Notes under the pieces: generated by a model
The model's database searches: none
The model's input: only the letters and a program-made list of their open reading frames with translations
Told to the model about the DNA's origin: nothing
Part shown: piece by piece, positions 21,872 through 28,994 of the stretch
Layout of the letters: each line of letters starts with the position of its first letter
Numbering within the stretch: position 1 is the first letter of the stretch
NCBI GenBank assembly: GCA_025936205.1
Contig: JAICTU010000040.1
Coordinates: forward strand, 1-28,994
Source: Polyangiaceae bacterium
GTDB taxonomy: Bacteria > Myxococcota > Polyangia > Polyangiales > Polyangiaceae
Length of the DNA stretch: 28,994 nucleotides
Reading direction: 5' to 3'
Program-made: the position numbers and the translations under genes

Positions 21872-22126
21872 ATGAAGTGTCTGGTGTGCTTCGCTTCGTT
21901 TACGGGCGGCGGGACTTGCCCCAACTGCGCCTATGACAATGCTGCCCCGGACGCGAAGGACCCGCGGCGCATCGTGGCCGCACGCGAAGAGTTCCGGGCG
22001 CGCACGCTGGCGCATGTCCCGGGCACGCGGGTCACGGCGAAAGATCGGCTCGGCCCCTGGCTGGGGCTCGGGCTGGGCCTGCTGCTCTCGATCTTCTGGT
22101 TACGCTCCTGCTCGGCCTTCTTCTGA
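21872..22126 (+). CDS. Small zinc-knuckle membrane protein
   Basis: The 84-residue protein starts at ATG 21872. Its N-terminus MKCLVCFASFTGGGTCPNCAYDN has two CxxC pairs that form a small zinc ribbon. A charged middle segment (DPRRIVAAREEFRARTL) leads to a single hydrophobic helix near the C-terminus (PWLGLGLGLLLSIFWL), so it should be tail-anchored with the zinc ribbon in the cytoplasm. I do not recognise a named family. It closely follows the multi-zinc-ribbon gene. The last 27 bases overlap the 3' end of the convergent glutaredoxin gene. A ribosome binding site is weak. Confidence 0.72.
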   Translation: MKCLVCFASFTGGGTCPNCAYDNAAPDAKDPRRIVAAREEFRARTLAHVPGTRVTAKDRLGPWLGLGLGLLLSIFWLRSCSAFF

Positions 22127-22399
22127 GGGCGCGGACGCCAGCGCGTACAGCGCCGACGGGCCGCCGCTGAGCACGGCTCGCAATTCGCTGTAGCCGCCGA
22201 TCGCACTCTCACCCACGAAGATCTGCGGCACGGTGCGCTGCCCGCTGACCTGGGCGAGCCAGCGCCGTTGCTCCCAGTCCCCGGACACGTCGATCTCCTC
22301 GAACTCGATCCCCACCGAGGTGAGCAGCCCAGCCGCCATCAGACAATAGGGACAATGCCGCGTGCGGAACACTCTGACGCGCGGTTGCGGAGAGCTCAT
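22100..22399 (-). CDS. Glutaredoxin (dithiol, CPYC type)
   Basis: The 99-residue cytoplasmic thiol-disulfide oxidoreductase uses glutathione or a similar thiol. The active site is C16-P-Y-C19 (TRHCPYC). The cis-proline loop TVPQIFVG and the GGYSEL turn that binds glutathione follow in normal order. ATG 22399 is chosen because the protein then opens with VRVFRTRHCPYC at the usual depth; the start lies five bases after the stop of the TIGR01777 gene. The C-terminal 15 residues extend past the fold and overlap the convergent small membrane protein gene. Confidence 0.92.
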   Translation of the reverse strand: MSSPQPRVRVFRTRHCPYCLMAAGLLTSVGIEFEEIDVSGDWEQRRWLAQVSGQRTVPQIFVGESAIGGYSELRAVLSGGPSALYALASAPSEEGRAGA

Positions 22400-22404
22400 C
22401 TCCG

Positions 22405-23325
22405 TCACCCCGCCGCTCGCGCCGGGCCAGTGCACGCCAGCAGCGCCGGCGCTAGATCGGGAAAGGCAAACGTATAACCGGACCGCTGCGCCACTCGCGG
22501 GAGCACCCGCTGCGATTCCAGCAGCACGTCGGAAATTTCACCGAACGCCAAGCTCAACGCCAGCCGAGGCACGGGCAGCAAGGCGGGACGGGACAGAGCG
22601 CGCGCCAGCTGCCGCGTGAAGTCCTGGTTGGTGACCGGAGTGGGGCTGACGACGTTGATGGGCCCTCGCAGTGACTTGTGTGCGGCCGCGTGCAACAGCA
22701 ATCCCACCACATCATCCAGGTGAACCCAGCTCATCCATTGCAAACCGCTACCGAGCTTGCCACCCAAGCCGAGGCGAAACGGCGTGCGCATGCGTTCGAG
22801 CGCGCCGCCGCGGGCGGCCAGCACCACCCCGAGCCGCGCCAGCACGACGCGGACCCCGAATTTTTCTGCTTCCAGCGCCTCCGCTTCCCAGTCGCGGCAA
22901 ACCTCGGAGAGGAAGCCACTGCCAGGCGGTGACGTCTCATCCAGCAACTCGTCACCGCGATCACCGTAGTAACCGGTGGCCGAGGCGCAGACGAGCACGC
23001 GCGGCCGCGGCAAGATGCCGCCCATGCTCGCGACCAGCTGCCGCGTGCCGATCACGCGACTGTCGCGAATGCGCTGCTTCTTTGCCGGGGTCCAGCGCCC
23101 TTCCGCGACGGGCTCGCCAGCGAGATGAAAAACGGCCTCCACCTCGTCGAAGGCCGCCGCCGGGATGCGCTCGCGCTCGGGCTGCCATCCCCACGTTTTC
23201 GCGCCTGAAGAGGGTCGATCATCATCCGGGGAACGGGTCAGCAGGTGTGGGGCCACAAGCCGGCTCGCCAGCTCCCGCCCCACGAGACCCGTTGCCCCCG
23301 TCACCAACGCTTTTAGGCCGACCAA
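22405..23325 (-). CDS. TIGR01777-family NAD(P)-binding epimerase-like protein (YfcH type)
   Basis: The 306-residue extended short-chain dehydrogenase has the Rossmann glycine motif VTGATGLVGREL (residues 8-19), the segment VFHLAGEPVAEGRWTPAKKQRIRDSRVIGT and CASATGYYGDRGDELLDE. These are diagnostic of TIGR01777/YfcH proteins. Unlike true epimerases, the YxxxK catalytic pair is not obvious. The C-terminal domain (LLPVPRLALSLAFGEISDVLLESQRVLPR) is also as in the family. The reaction is not established. Start is TTG at 23325, because no ATG or GTG lies in frame at a suitable place; AAAGG is ten bases upstream. It forms a tight pair with the glutaredoxin gene. Confidence 0.88.
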   Translation of the reverse strand: MVGLKALVTGATGLVGRELASRLVAPHLLTRSPDDDRPSSGAKTWGWQPERERIPAAAFDEVEAVFHLAGEPVAEGRWTPAKKQRIRDSRVIGTRQLVASMGGILPRPRVLVCASATGYYGDRGDELLDETSPPGSGFLSEVCRDWEAEALEAEKFGVRVVLARLGVVLAARGGALERMRTPFRLGLGGKLGSGLQWMSWVHLDDVVGLLLHAAAHKSLRGPINVVSPTPVTNQDFTRQLARALSRPALLPVPRLALSLAFGEISDVLLESQRVLPRVAQRSGYTFAFPDLAPALLACTGPARAAG

Positions 23326-23421
23326 CGCTTCACTGCCTTTCCCGAGCTCGCCCCAGGAGCTTCGTCTCCGTTACGTCGAATGGGAAGGGCTCGGAGTCAT
23401 TCGCCGCGGGGACAAGTGCTT

Positions 23422-23498
23422 CAAAGTGGCGACAATAGGGCGGCCTTGCGACCGGCCACCCGCCGGGTTGGGTGCGATGTGCGCTTGTTGTCACTTTG
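23422..23498. promoter_or_regulatory. Paired inverted sites upstream of pstS
   Basis: CAAAGTGGCGACAA (23422-23435) and TTGTTGTCACTTTG (23485-23498) are inverted copies matching at 12 of 14 positions, with centres 63 bases apart. The second ends 21 bases before the pstS start codon. TTGTCAC inside it recalls half of a PhoB box, but the tandem 11-base periodicity of a classical Pho box is not found. Confidence 0.4.
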
Positions 23499-23519
23499 CC
23501 TCTGTAGGGTCCGCGGCAA

Positions 23520-24608
23520 ATGCACAAACACATCCTCATCGCGGCCCTCGCGTTCGGCTGCAAGCAGACGGAAGCGCCCGCTTCCGGGACGGAAACGCCG
23601 ACGGGAACGGCCGCAGCGGCAGCCACGCCGGCGCCGGCGCGGGACTACCTCACTATCGTCGGTTCTTCGACGGTGTATCCATTCTCCACGGTCGTCGCGG
23701 AGCAGTTCGGCAAGACCAGTCATTTCAAGGCGCCCAAAGTCGAATCGACCGGCTCCGGCGGCGGCCTGAAGCTGTTCTGTGAAGGTGTCGGTCCGAAGTA
23801 TCCGGACGTCGCGAACGCCTCACGCCGCATCAAGCCGAGCGAAGTCGCCGATTGTAACAAGAACGGCGTCACGGACATCGTCGAGGTCAAGATCGGCTAC
23901 GACGGCATCGTCCTCGCCAACTCGAAGAAGAGCAAGCAGCTGCAGGTCACACTACGGCAGCTCTGGCTGGCCCTGGCCAAGCAAGTGGCCGGCACCGAGC
24001 CCGGCAAGCTCATTCCGAATCCCAACACGAAGTGGAGCGACATCGACAAGGCGCTGCCCGCCGTGAAGATCGAGGTGCTCGGACCGCCTCCGACCTCCGG
24101 CACGCGCGACGCGTTCGTCGAGCTGGCGATGGACGCCGGCTGCAAGACCTTCGAGTGGGTGAAGGCCCTCGAGGCAAGCGACAAGAAGAAGTTTCAAGAG
24201 ATCTGCCAGGCGATGCGCGAGGACGGCGCGTTCATCGAGGCTGGCGAGAACGACAACCTGCTCGTTCAAAAGCTGCAGGCCAACACCACTGCGTTCGGCA
24301 TCTTCGGCTTCAGCTTCCTGGACCAGAATGCGGAGACCATCCAGGCCTCGTCGATCGGCGGCAGCGCCCCCACCTTCGAGACCATCTCGGCCGGCAGCTA
24401 TCCGCTCGCGCGCCCGCTCTTCATGTATGTGAAGAAGCAGCACATCGGAGTCGTGCCCGGGCTTGCGGAGTACCTGGCTGAGTTCACCAGCCCCAAGGCG
24501 TGGGGAGCGGAGGGCTATCTCGCCGGCAAGGGCATGATCCCGATGTCGGACGCCGAACGCACCACGGTCAAGCAGGCCGTGACCACCCTCGAACCCATGA
24601 AGATGTGA
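23520..24608 (+). CDS. pstS: Phosphate ABC transporter substrate-binding lipoprotein
   Basis: The 362-residue protein binds phosphate outside the cytoplasmic membrane and delivers it to PstCA. The signal is unusually short: MHKHILIAALAFG before C14, in a slightly non-standard lipobox (AFGC). An in-frame stop 15 bases upstream rules out a longer form. A Thr/Ala/Pro linker follows to residue 42. Phosphate-binding loops are GSSTVYPFS, STGSGGGLKLF and PTSGTRDAF. The length and fold are normal for the PstS/SphX type. It is the first gene of pstSCAB-phoU and is likely induced by phosphate starvation, as in all known examples; the regulators are not in the window. Confidence 0.95.
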   Translation: MHKHILIAALAFGCKQTEAPASGTETPTGTAAAAATPAPARDYLTIVGSSTVYPFSTVVAEQFGKTSHFKAPKVESTGSGGGLKLFCEGVGPKYPDVANASRRIKPSEVADCNKNGVTDIVEVKIGYDGIVLANSKKSKQLQVTLRQLWLALAKQVAGTEPGKLIPNPNTKWSDIDKALPAVKIEVLGPPPTSGTRDAFVELAMDAGCKTFEWVKALEASDKKKFQEICQAMREDGAFIEAGENDNLLVQKLQANTTAFGIFGFSFLDQNAETIQASSIGGSAPTFETISAGSYPLARPLFMYVKKQHIGVVPGLAEYLAEFTSPKAWGAEGYLAGKGMIPMSDAERTTVKQAVTTLEPMKM

Positions 24609-24611
24609 ACA

Positions 24612-25817
24612 TTGGCGCTCCTGCTCTCCGCGCTCTGTTTGATCTGCTTGCTCGGCATGGGCTACGTGCTCGGCCGGCAGCGTGCGTTGGTGATAGCGGG
24701 GCTCGGCCGGCGCCAGATGCATTCGCTGCCCGAGCACCACGGAGCGCTCGTCGCCCTGTGTGCCGGCATTCCTGCCTTCGGCGTGCTGGTGGTGGGCAGC
24801 TGGATGTCGGGCGGGGCCACGGTTCCGGTCGCGGGCGTCGCGCTCGCGGCCGGTGGCGTGGGCGCGGGCCTCGCCCGGCGCTCGATTCATCCGGCCCTGC
24901 GCGCGCGCACGCGAGTCGAATCCCTGTTCCAGGCGCTGCTCGCGGTCAGCTCCTCGATCGCGATCCTGACGACGGTCGGCATCATCGCTTCGGTGCTGTT
25001 CGAGGCCGTGCGCTTCTTTCACACCGTCCCGGTCAGCGATTTCTTGTTTGGCCTCGCCTGGAGCCCCCAGACGGCCTTGCGAGCCGATCAAGTGGGCGCC
25101 TCGGGAACCTTCGGCGCCCTCCCGCTGTTTGCGGGCACGCTGCTGATCTCGGTGATCGCTCTGGCCGTCGGTGCGCCGCTCGGTCTGCTCTCGGCGATCT
25201 TTCTGGCGGAATACGCCAGCCCGCGACAGCGCGCGTTTGCCAAGCCCGTACTGGAAATCCTGGCGGGCATCCCTACCGTCGTGTACGGGTTCTTCGCCGC
25301 CTTGAGCGTGGGGCCACTGGTGCGGGAGCTCGGCGTTTCGCTCGATCTGAGCGTCTCGTCGGAGAGCGCACTCGCGGCGGGGGCCGTCATGGGCATCATG
25401 CTCATTCCTTTTGTTTCCTCACTCTCGGACGACGTGATCGCCGCGGTGCCGCAGGCCCTGCGCGATGGCTCATACGCGGTGGGCGCCACCCGCTCGGAGA
25501 CGATCCGCAAGGTGGTGCTGCCTGCCGCCCTCCCCGGCATCGTCGGCGCGCTGTTGCTCGCGGTCTCGCGCGCGATCGGCGAGACGATGATCGTGGTGAT
25601 GGCTGCCGGGTTGAGCGCGAATCTGACCGCAAATCCCTTCAAGGCCGTGACCACCGTCACGGTGCAGATCGTCAGCTTGCTGGTCGGCGACCAGGAGTTT
25701 GACAGCCCCAAGACGCTGGCTGCCTTTGCCCTCGGCCTGGTGCTCTTCCTCGCTACCCTGTTGCTCAACGTCATCGCGCTGCAGGTCGTGCGGCGTTTCC
25801 GCGAACAGTACGAGTGA
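24612..25817 (+). CDS. pstC: Phosphate ABC transporter permease PstC
   Basis: The 401-residue inner-membrane permease starts at TTG 24612, three bases after the pstS stop. It has the extended N-terminal form: two hydrophobic segments (LLSALCLICLLGMGYVLG; LVALCAGIPAFGVLVVGSW) precede the usual core of six helices. The EAA-type loop that contacts PstB is AVPQALRDGSYAVGATRSETIRKVVLPAALPGIVGALLLA. LAEYASPRQRAFAKPVLEILAGIPTVVYGFFA is also a strong family block. It pairs with PstA. The TTG start has a weak ribosome binding site, so translational coupling to pstS is likely. Confidence 0.93.
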   Translation: MALLLSALCLICLLGMGYVLGRQRALVIAGLGRRQMHSLPEHHGALVALCAGIPAFGVLVVGSWMSGGATVPVAGVALAAGGVGAGLARRSIHPALRARTRVESLFQALLAVSSSIAILTTVGIIASVLFEAVRFFHTVPVSDFLFGLAWSPQTALRADQVGASGTFGALPLFAGTLLISVIALAVGAPLGLLSAIFLAEYASPRQRAFAKPVLEILAGIPTVVYGFFAALSVGPLVRELGVSLDLSVSSESALAAGAVMGIMLIPFVSSLSDDVIAAVPQALRDGSYAVGATRSETIRKVVLPAALPGIVGALLLAVSRAIGETMIVVMAAGLSANLTANPFKAVTTVTVQIVSLLVGDQEFDSPKTLAAFALGLVLFLATLLLNVIALQVVRRFREQYE

Positions 25818-25823
25818 GTGAAT

Positions 25824-27164
25824 ATGAGCATCGGACCCGTCCTCCCTGCTCCTCCGGCGCCGCCGGTAGAGGCCAAGCTCACGTCGCCGCATCGCTGCGC
25901 AGCGGCCACGGTGCGCGTGCGTCGGCGGCAGCTGTACGAACGCCTGTTCCGGGGTAGCGGAGCCGCCGCCATCAGCGTGGGCCTCGTGTTCGTGGCGGCG
26001 CTGTTCTTCAGCATCATTTCCAGGGGCTACACGGCCTTCGTGCAGACCGAGGTGAAGCTCGAGCTCGACTTTTCGCCGGCGACCCTGGGGCTGAGCTCCA
26101 GCTCACCGAGCCCGAGAGAGCTCGGCGAAGCGGACTACTCCGCAGTGATCCGCGAAGCACTCTCGCGCGAGTTTCCCGAGGTCACCGAGCGCAAGGAGCG
26201 GCGTGAGCTCGCGGCGCTCGTGAGCACTGGTGCCCCGTATGAGCTGCGTGAGCTGGCCCTCTCCGAGCCCGGTTTGATCGGCAGCAAGCGCTCGATCTGG
26301 CTGACGGCCGACGACGAAGTCGACATGTTCGTGAAGGGCACCTTCGATCGCGCCACACCCGAGGCGGAGCGCCGGATCAAGGACCGCGAGATCGCCTGGA
26401 TCGACCGGCTCGAGTCCCACGCGCGCATTCAGAAGCACTTCAACTCGACGTTCTTCACCGCGGGCGACTCGCGCGAGCCCGAGCTCGCGGGCCTGGGCGG
26501 CGCGCTGATGGGCTCGGTCTACACGCTGCTCCTGACGCTGCTCATGTCCTTCCCGCTGGGCGTGGCGGCCGCTCTGTACCTCGAGGAGTTCGCGCCCAAG
26601 AGCCGCTGGCTCGATCTGATCGAAGTCGCCATCAACAACCTGGCCGCGGTGCCCTCGATCGTGTTCGGGCTGCTCGGTCTGGCGCTGTTCATCAACTTCT
26701 TCGACCTGCCCCGCTCCTCGCCGCTGGTCGCGAGCCTGGTCCTGACGCTGATGACGTTGCCGGTGATCATCATCGCGAGCCGCGCCGCCCTGCGCAGCGT
26801 CCCCAATTCGATCCGCCAGGCCGCGCTCGGTATGGGCGCTTCACGCCGCCAGACCGTGCTGCATCACGTCGTGCCGCTGGCCTTGCCCGGTATGTTGACC
26901 GGAGCGATCGTGGGGATGGCCCGCGCGTTGGGTGAGACCGCGCCGCTCCTGATGATCGGGATGGTGGCGTTTCTGGTCGAGGTTCCCAGGGGCTTCACCG
27001 AGCCCGCCACGCTCTTGCCCGTGCAGATCTATCTGTGGGCGGACAGCCCGGAGCGCGCCTTTGCCGAGCGGACCTCGGCGGCCATCATCGTGCTGTTGGT
27101 TTTCTTGATGTTGATGAATTCGCTGGCAGTGATTCTGCGCCAGCGCTTCGAGCGGCGCTGGTAG
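25824..27164 (+). CDS. pstA: Phosphate ABC transporter permease PstA with DUF3333 domain
   Basis: The 446-residue inner-membrane permease starts at ATG 25824, six bases after the pstC stop; GTG 25818 is an alternative. After a Pro-rich cytoplasmic N-terminus, TM1 (about residues 47-72) leads into a large non-membrane region of about 140 residues (DUF3333), then the core helices. The PstB-contact loop is SVPNSIRQAALGMGASRRQTVLHHVVPLALPGMLTGAIVG. LEEFAPKSRWLDLIEVAINNLAAVPSIVFGLLGLA is a family block. The DUF3333 insertion makes the protein longer than E. coli PstA (296 residues), as in many proteobacteria. Confidence 0.93.
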   Translation: MSIGPVLPAPPAPPVEAKLTSPHRCAAATVRVRRRQLYERLFRGSGAAAISVGLVFVAALFFSIISRGYTAFVQTEVKLELDFSPATLGLSSSSPSPRELGEADYSAVIREALSREFPEVTERKERRELAALVSTGAPYELRELALSEPGLIGSKRSIWLTADDEVDMFVKGTFDRATPEAERRIKDREIAWIDRLESHARIQKHFNSTFFTAGDSREPELAGLGGALMGSVYTLLLTLLMSFPLGVAAALYLEEFAPKSRWLDLIEVAINNLAAVPSIVFGLLGLALFINFFDLPRSSPLVASLVLTLMTLPVIIIASRAALRSVPNSIRQAALGMGASRRQTVLHHVVPLALPGMLTGAIVGMARALGETAPLLMIGMVAFLVEVPRGFTEPATLLPVQIYLWADSPERAFAERTSAAIIVLLVFLMLMNSLAVILRQRFERRW

Positions 27165-27182
27165 CGCCGGAGGACGGAGTCG

Positions 27183-28100
27183 ATGCAAAGCATGACGTTG
27201 GATCCTGCCAAACCAGCCCCGGACGCTCCCGTCGAAGCCGGCCCCGCGCCGCAGCGCGAATCATCGCTCTCCCGGCAGAGCCAGCCGGTTCCGCGCGCAA
27301 CGCCGACCGGGCCGGAACGGACTCTGGGCGAGCCGCTGGTCCGCAATGCAGTCATCACCAGCCGCAGCGTGTCCGTGCACTACGGCGCCAAGCGCGCTCT
27401 GTTCGACATCGATCTGGATATCGGGCGGCATGAAGTGCTCGCGTTGATTGGCCCGTCCGGTTGCGGCAAGTCAACGTTCTTGCGCTGCTTGAACCGCATG
27501 AACGACACGATCGACGGCTGCACGGTCAGCGGTGAGATCCGCATCGAAGGCCAGGACGTGCACTCGCCCGAGCTGGACGTGGTTCAGCTGCGCGCGCGTG
27601 TGGGCATGGTCTTTCAGAAACCCAACCCGTTTCCCAAGTCGATCTATGACAACGTCGCTTACGGGCCTCGCATCCACGGTCTGGTCCGGGGCAAGGCCGA
27701 GACCGACGAGCTCGTGGAGCGCAGCCTCACCCGCGCCGGCCTGTTTGACGAGGTCAAGGACCGGCTGAAGGCTCCGGGCACCAGCCTCTCGGGCGGCCAG
27801 CAGCAACGCTTGTGCATCGCGCGCGCCATTGCGGTTCAGCCCGAGGTCATCCTGATGGACGAGCCGTGTTCGGCGCTGGACCCGATCGCGACCGCGAAGG
27901 TCGAGCAATTGATCGACGATCTGCGCAGGAACTACACGATCGCGATCGTGACGCACAGCATGCAGCAGGCGGCGCGCGTCAGCCAACGCACCGCTTACTT
28001 CCACCTGGGCAGGCTCGTCGAGGTCGGCTCTACCAGTCAGCTTTTCCGGAATCCGGAACACCAGTTGACGGTAGACTACATCACTGGTCGCTTCGGTTGA
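27183..28100 (+). CDS. pstB: Phosphate ABC transporter ATP-binding protein PstB
   Basis: The 305-residue cytoplasmic ATPase energises PstCA. Walker A is GPSGCGKST (residues 90-98), the signature is LSGGQQQRL (202-210), and Walker B is VILMDEP (222-228). PstB-specific blocks [12 protein letters not shown] and [23 protein letters not shown] are present. There is an extra N-terminal segment of about 50 residues, rich in Pro, Ala and Gln, absent from E. coli PstB and probably disordered. An internal start closer to the ABC core cannot be excluded, but GGAGGA directly ahead of ATG 27183 supports the long form. It follows pstA by 18 bases. Confidence 0.95.
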   Translation: MQSMTLDPAKPAPDAPVEAGPAPQRESSLSRQSQPVPRATPTGPERTLGEPLVRNAVITSRSVSVHYGAKRALFDIDLDIGRHEVLALIGPSGCGKSTFLRCLNRMNDTIDGCTVSGEIRIEGQDVHSPELDVVQLRARVGMVFQKPNPFPKSIYDNVAYGPRIHGLVRGKAETDELVERSLTRAGLFDEVKDRLKAPGTSLSGGQQQRLCIARAIAVQPEVILMDEPCSALDPIATAKVEQLIDDLRRNYTIAIVTHSMQQAARVSQRTAYFHLGRLVEVGSTSQLFRNPEHQLTVDYITGRFG

Positions 28101-28138
28101 GCTCCAGTGTTTTCAGGACACGAGAGAGTGTGGGCAGC

Positions 28139-28882
28139 ATGAGCAATACCCCGCAAGGTCGCAACGCGCACACCGTTCGCCAGTTTGATACCGAGCTCGA
28201 GGCTCTGCGCGGGCTGGTGCTCGAGATGGGCAACCTGGTTTGCCAGCAGATCCGCGACGCCGTCGAGGGGCTGCTCACGGACAAGATCGCGCTCGCCAAG
28301 ATGGTGCAGCGGCGAGAAGACTGGGTGGACGCCATGGAGGTCGAGGCGGATGACCGCATCGTCGACCTGATGGTCAAGCGCCAGCCAGTCGGGCCCGACC
28401 TGCGCGCGATCCTGTCGCTCGGCAAGTCGGTGCGGGACCTGGAGCGCATGGGCGACGAGGCCGAGCATGTCGCGCGGGCGGCGCTGGAGACGCACGAGCG
28501 CAGCAGCGGCTTGAAGCCGAGTGCGGAGCTCCTGCGCGACGTGGGTCCCATAGGTGAGCTCGCGGTCAGCCTCGTCGAAGGCAGCTTGCGGGCGCTGACC
28601 CGCCTCGACGAAGCCGAGGCGCTGGCCGTCACGCGCCAGGACATTCAGCTCGACAGCAACTTCCGCGCGGCGTTGCGCCGGCTCGCGACCTTCCTGATGG
28701 AGGACGCGCGCACGGTCGGCAACGTGATCAGCACGATCTTCGTGATCAAGTCGCTGGAGCGGATCGGCGACCACGCCACCAACATCGCCGAGCACGTGAT
28801 TTATCTGATTCGGGGCAAGGACGTGCGGCACCTTCGTTCGAGCGAAGAGGTGCACAAGGTCCTGAACGACAGTGAGTCCTGA
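28139..28882 (+). CDS. phoU: Phosphate signalling regulator PhoU
   Basis: The 247-residue cytoplasmic protein consists of two three-helix PhoU repeats. The metal-binding motifs are DLERMGDEAEHVA (first repeat) and SLERIGDHATNIAEHV (second repeat), both with the conserved Glu/Asp-x3-Asp pattern. The start is ATG 28139 (MSNTPQGRNAHTVRQFDTEL), 38 bases after pstB. PhoU dampens Pho regulon signalling between the Pst transporter and the PhoR kinase. No phoR or phoB gene follows inside the window. The next gene is convergent, so phoU is the last gene of the operon. Confidence 0.95.
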   Translation: MSNTPQGRNAHTVRQFDTELEALRGLVLEMGNLVCQQIRDAVEGLLTDKIALAKMVQRREDWVDAMEVEADDRIVDLMVKRQPVGPDLRAILSLGKSVRDLERMGDEAEHVARAALETHERSSGLKPSAELLRDVGPIGELAVSLVEGSLRALTRLDEAEALAVTRQDIQLDSNFRAALRRLATFLMEDARTVGNVISTIFVIKSLERIGDHATNIAEHVIYLIRGKDVRHLRSSEEVHKVLNDSES

Positions 28883-28894
28883 GCCGGCCCGAGC

Positions 28895-28994
28895 TCAAAA
28901 CTCGCGGCAATCGGCGATGATCTCGCGATGCCCGAAGGCGTGGGGCCGGGCCTGCTTCACCAGCAGGTGGCGCTCCGGGCCGACGAACTTGAAC
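28895..28994 (-). CDS. 3' end of an unidentified gene, cut by the window
   Basis: The minus strand encodes about 33 residues ending GFGHREII-like sequence; the visible pieces are FKFVGPERHLLVKQARPHAF and then GHREIIADCREF before a TGA at 28897-28895. Third-position GC is high, and the stop lies 12 bases after the convergent phoU stop, so this is probably the real C-terminus of a gene running into the window. The family cannot be named from so short a piece. Confidence 0.55.
   Translation of the reverse strand, partial: FKFVGPERHLLVKQARPHAFGHREIIADCREF

Noticed and set aside
24612..28882. Possible horizontal transfer of the pst operon because PstC, PstA and PstB are longer than in E. coli
   Set aside because: Extended PstC, DUF3333-PstA and N-terminal tails on PstB are widespread, and codon use does not differ from the flanks.
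1..28994. CRISPR arrays, insertion sequences, tRNA or rRNA genes, prophage integrase
   Set aside because: I looked for regular direct repeats, transposase motifs, tRNA-like cloverleaf ends and rRNA-like stretches and saw none.

Overview
The window is about 29 kb of high-GC DNA (G or C at most third codon positions) that reads as an ordinary chromosomal segment of a free-living, respiring Gram-negative bacterium. Lipobox proteins, a Tat-type leader, a PstS lipoprotein with a very short signal, an AsmA-like envelope protein, an SPW-repeat protein, a GAF/HD-GYP protein and a B12 radical SAM gene beside a haem-oxygenase-like oxidase together suggest a myxobacterium (Myxococcota, Polyangiales-like). 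That placement is an inference from gene content, not from a marker gene. I see no rRNA, tRNA, CRISPR array, transposase or prophage gene, and no gene-free stretch longer than 300 bases.

Layout. 1-616: a cut-off XRE-type regulator. 677-2625: a DUF2325 gene divergent from a NarK-type nitrate/nitrite transporter, which ends in a clear intrinsic terminator. 2708-6285: aconitase B (acnB) divergent from a LysR regulator, with inverted repeats in the shared promoter. 6328-7139: a VOC protein overlapping a group II truncated haemoglobin. 7118-10940 (minus strand): a peroxide-defence cluster of rubrerythrin, a CCG-domain iron-sulfur protein, DUF3501 and oxyR, followed by a small lipoprotein with a knottin-like cysteine pattern. 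11119-13957: an AsmA-like membrane protein, a 3-methyladenine DNA glycosylase and a DJ-1 homologue. 14107-15885: a GAF/HD-GYP signalling protein. 15971-19606: a translationally coupled pair, a B12-binding radical SAM protein plus a haem-oxygenase-like diiron oxidase (HDO), divergent from a Tat-type metallo-beta-lactamase-fold hydrolase. 19748-22126: an aldo/keto reductase, an SPW-repeat membrane protein and two small zinc-ribbon proteins. 22100-23325 (minus strand): glutaredoxin and a TIGR01777 epimerase-like protein. 23520-28882: the phosphate operon pstS-pstC-pstA-pstB-phoU. 28895-28994: the 3' end of an unidentified minus-strand gene.

How the parts work together. Several modules concern oxygen, redox and nitrogen-oxide chemistry: nitrate/nitrite transport, the truncated haemoglobin, the rubrerythrin/OxyR cluster, glutaredoxin and DJ-1. 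The pst-phoU operon is a complete high-affinity phosphate uptake unit without its phoBR regulators in view. The least explained unit is the radical SAM/HDO pair. Every metal or cluster ligand expected for both enzymes is visible, but I can name no substrate, so it is the best candidate here for an undescribed pathway.
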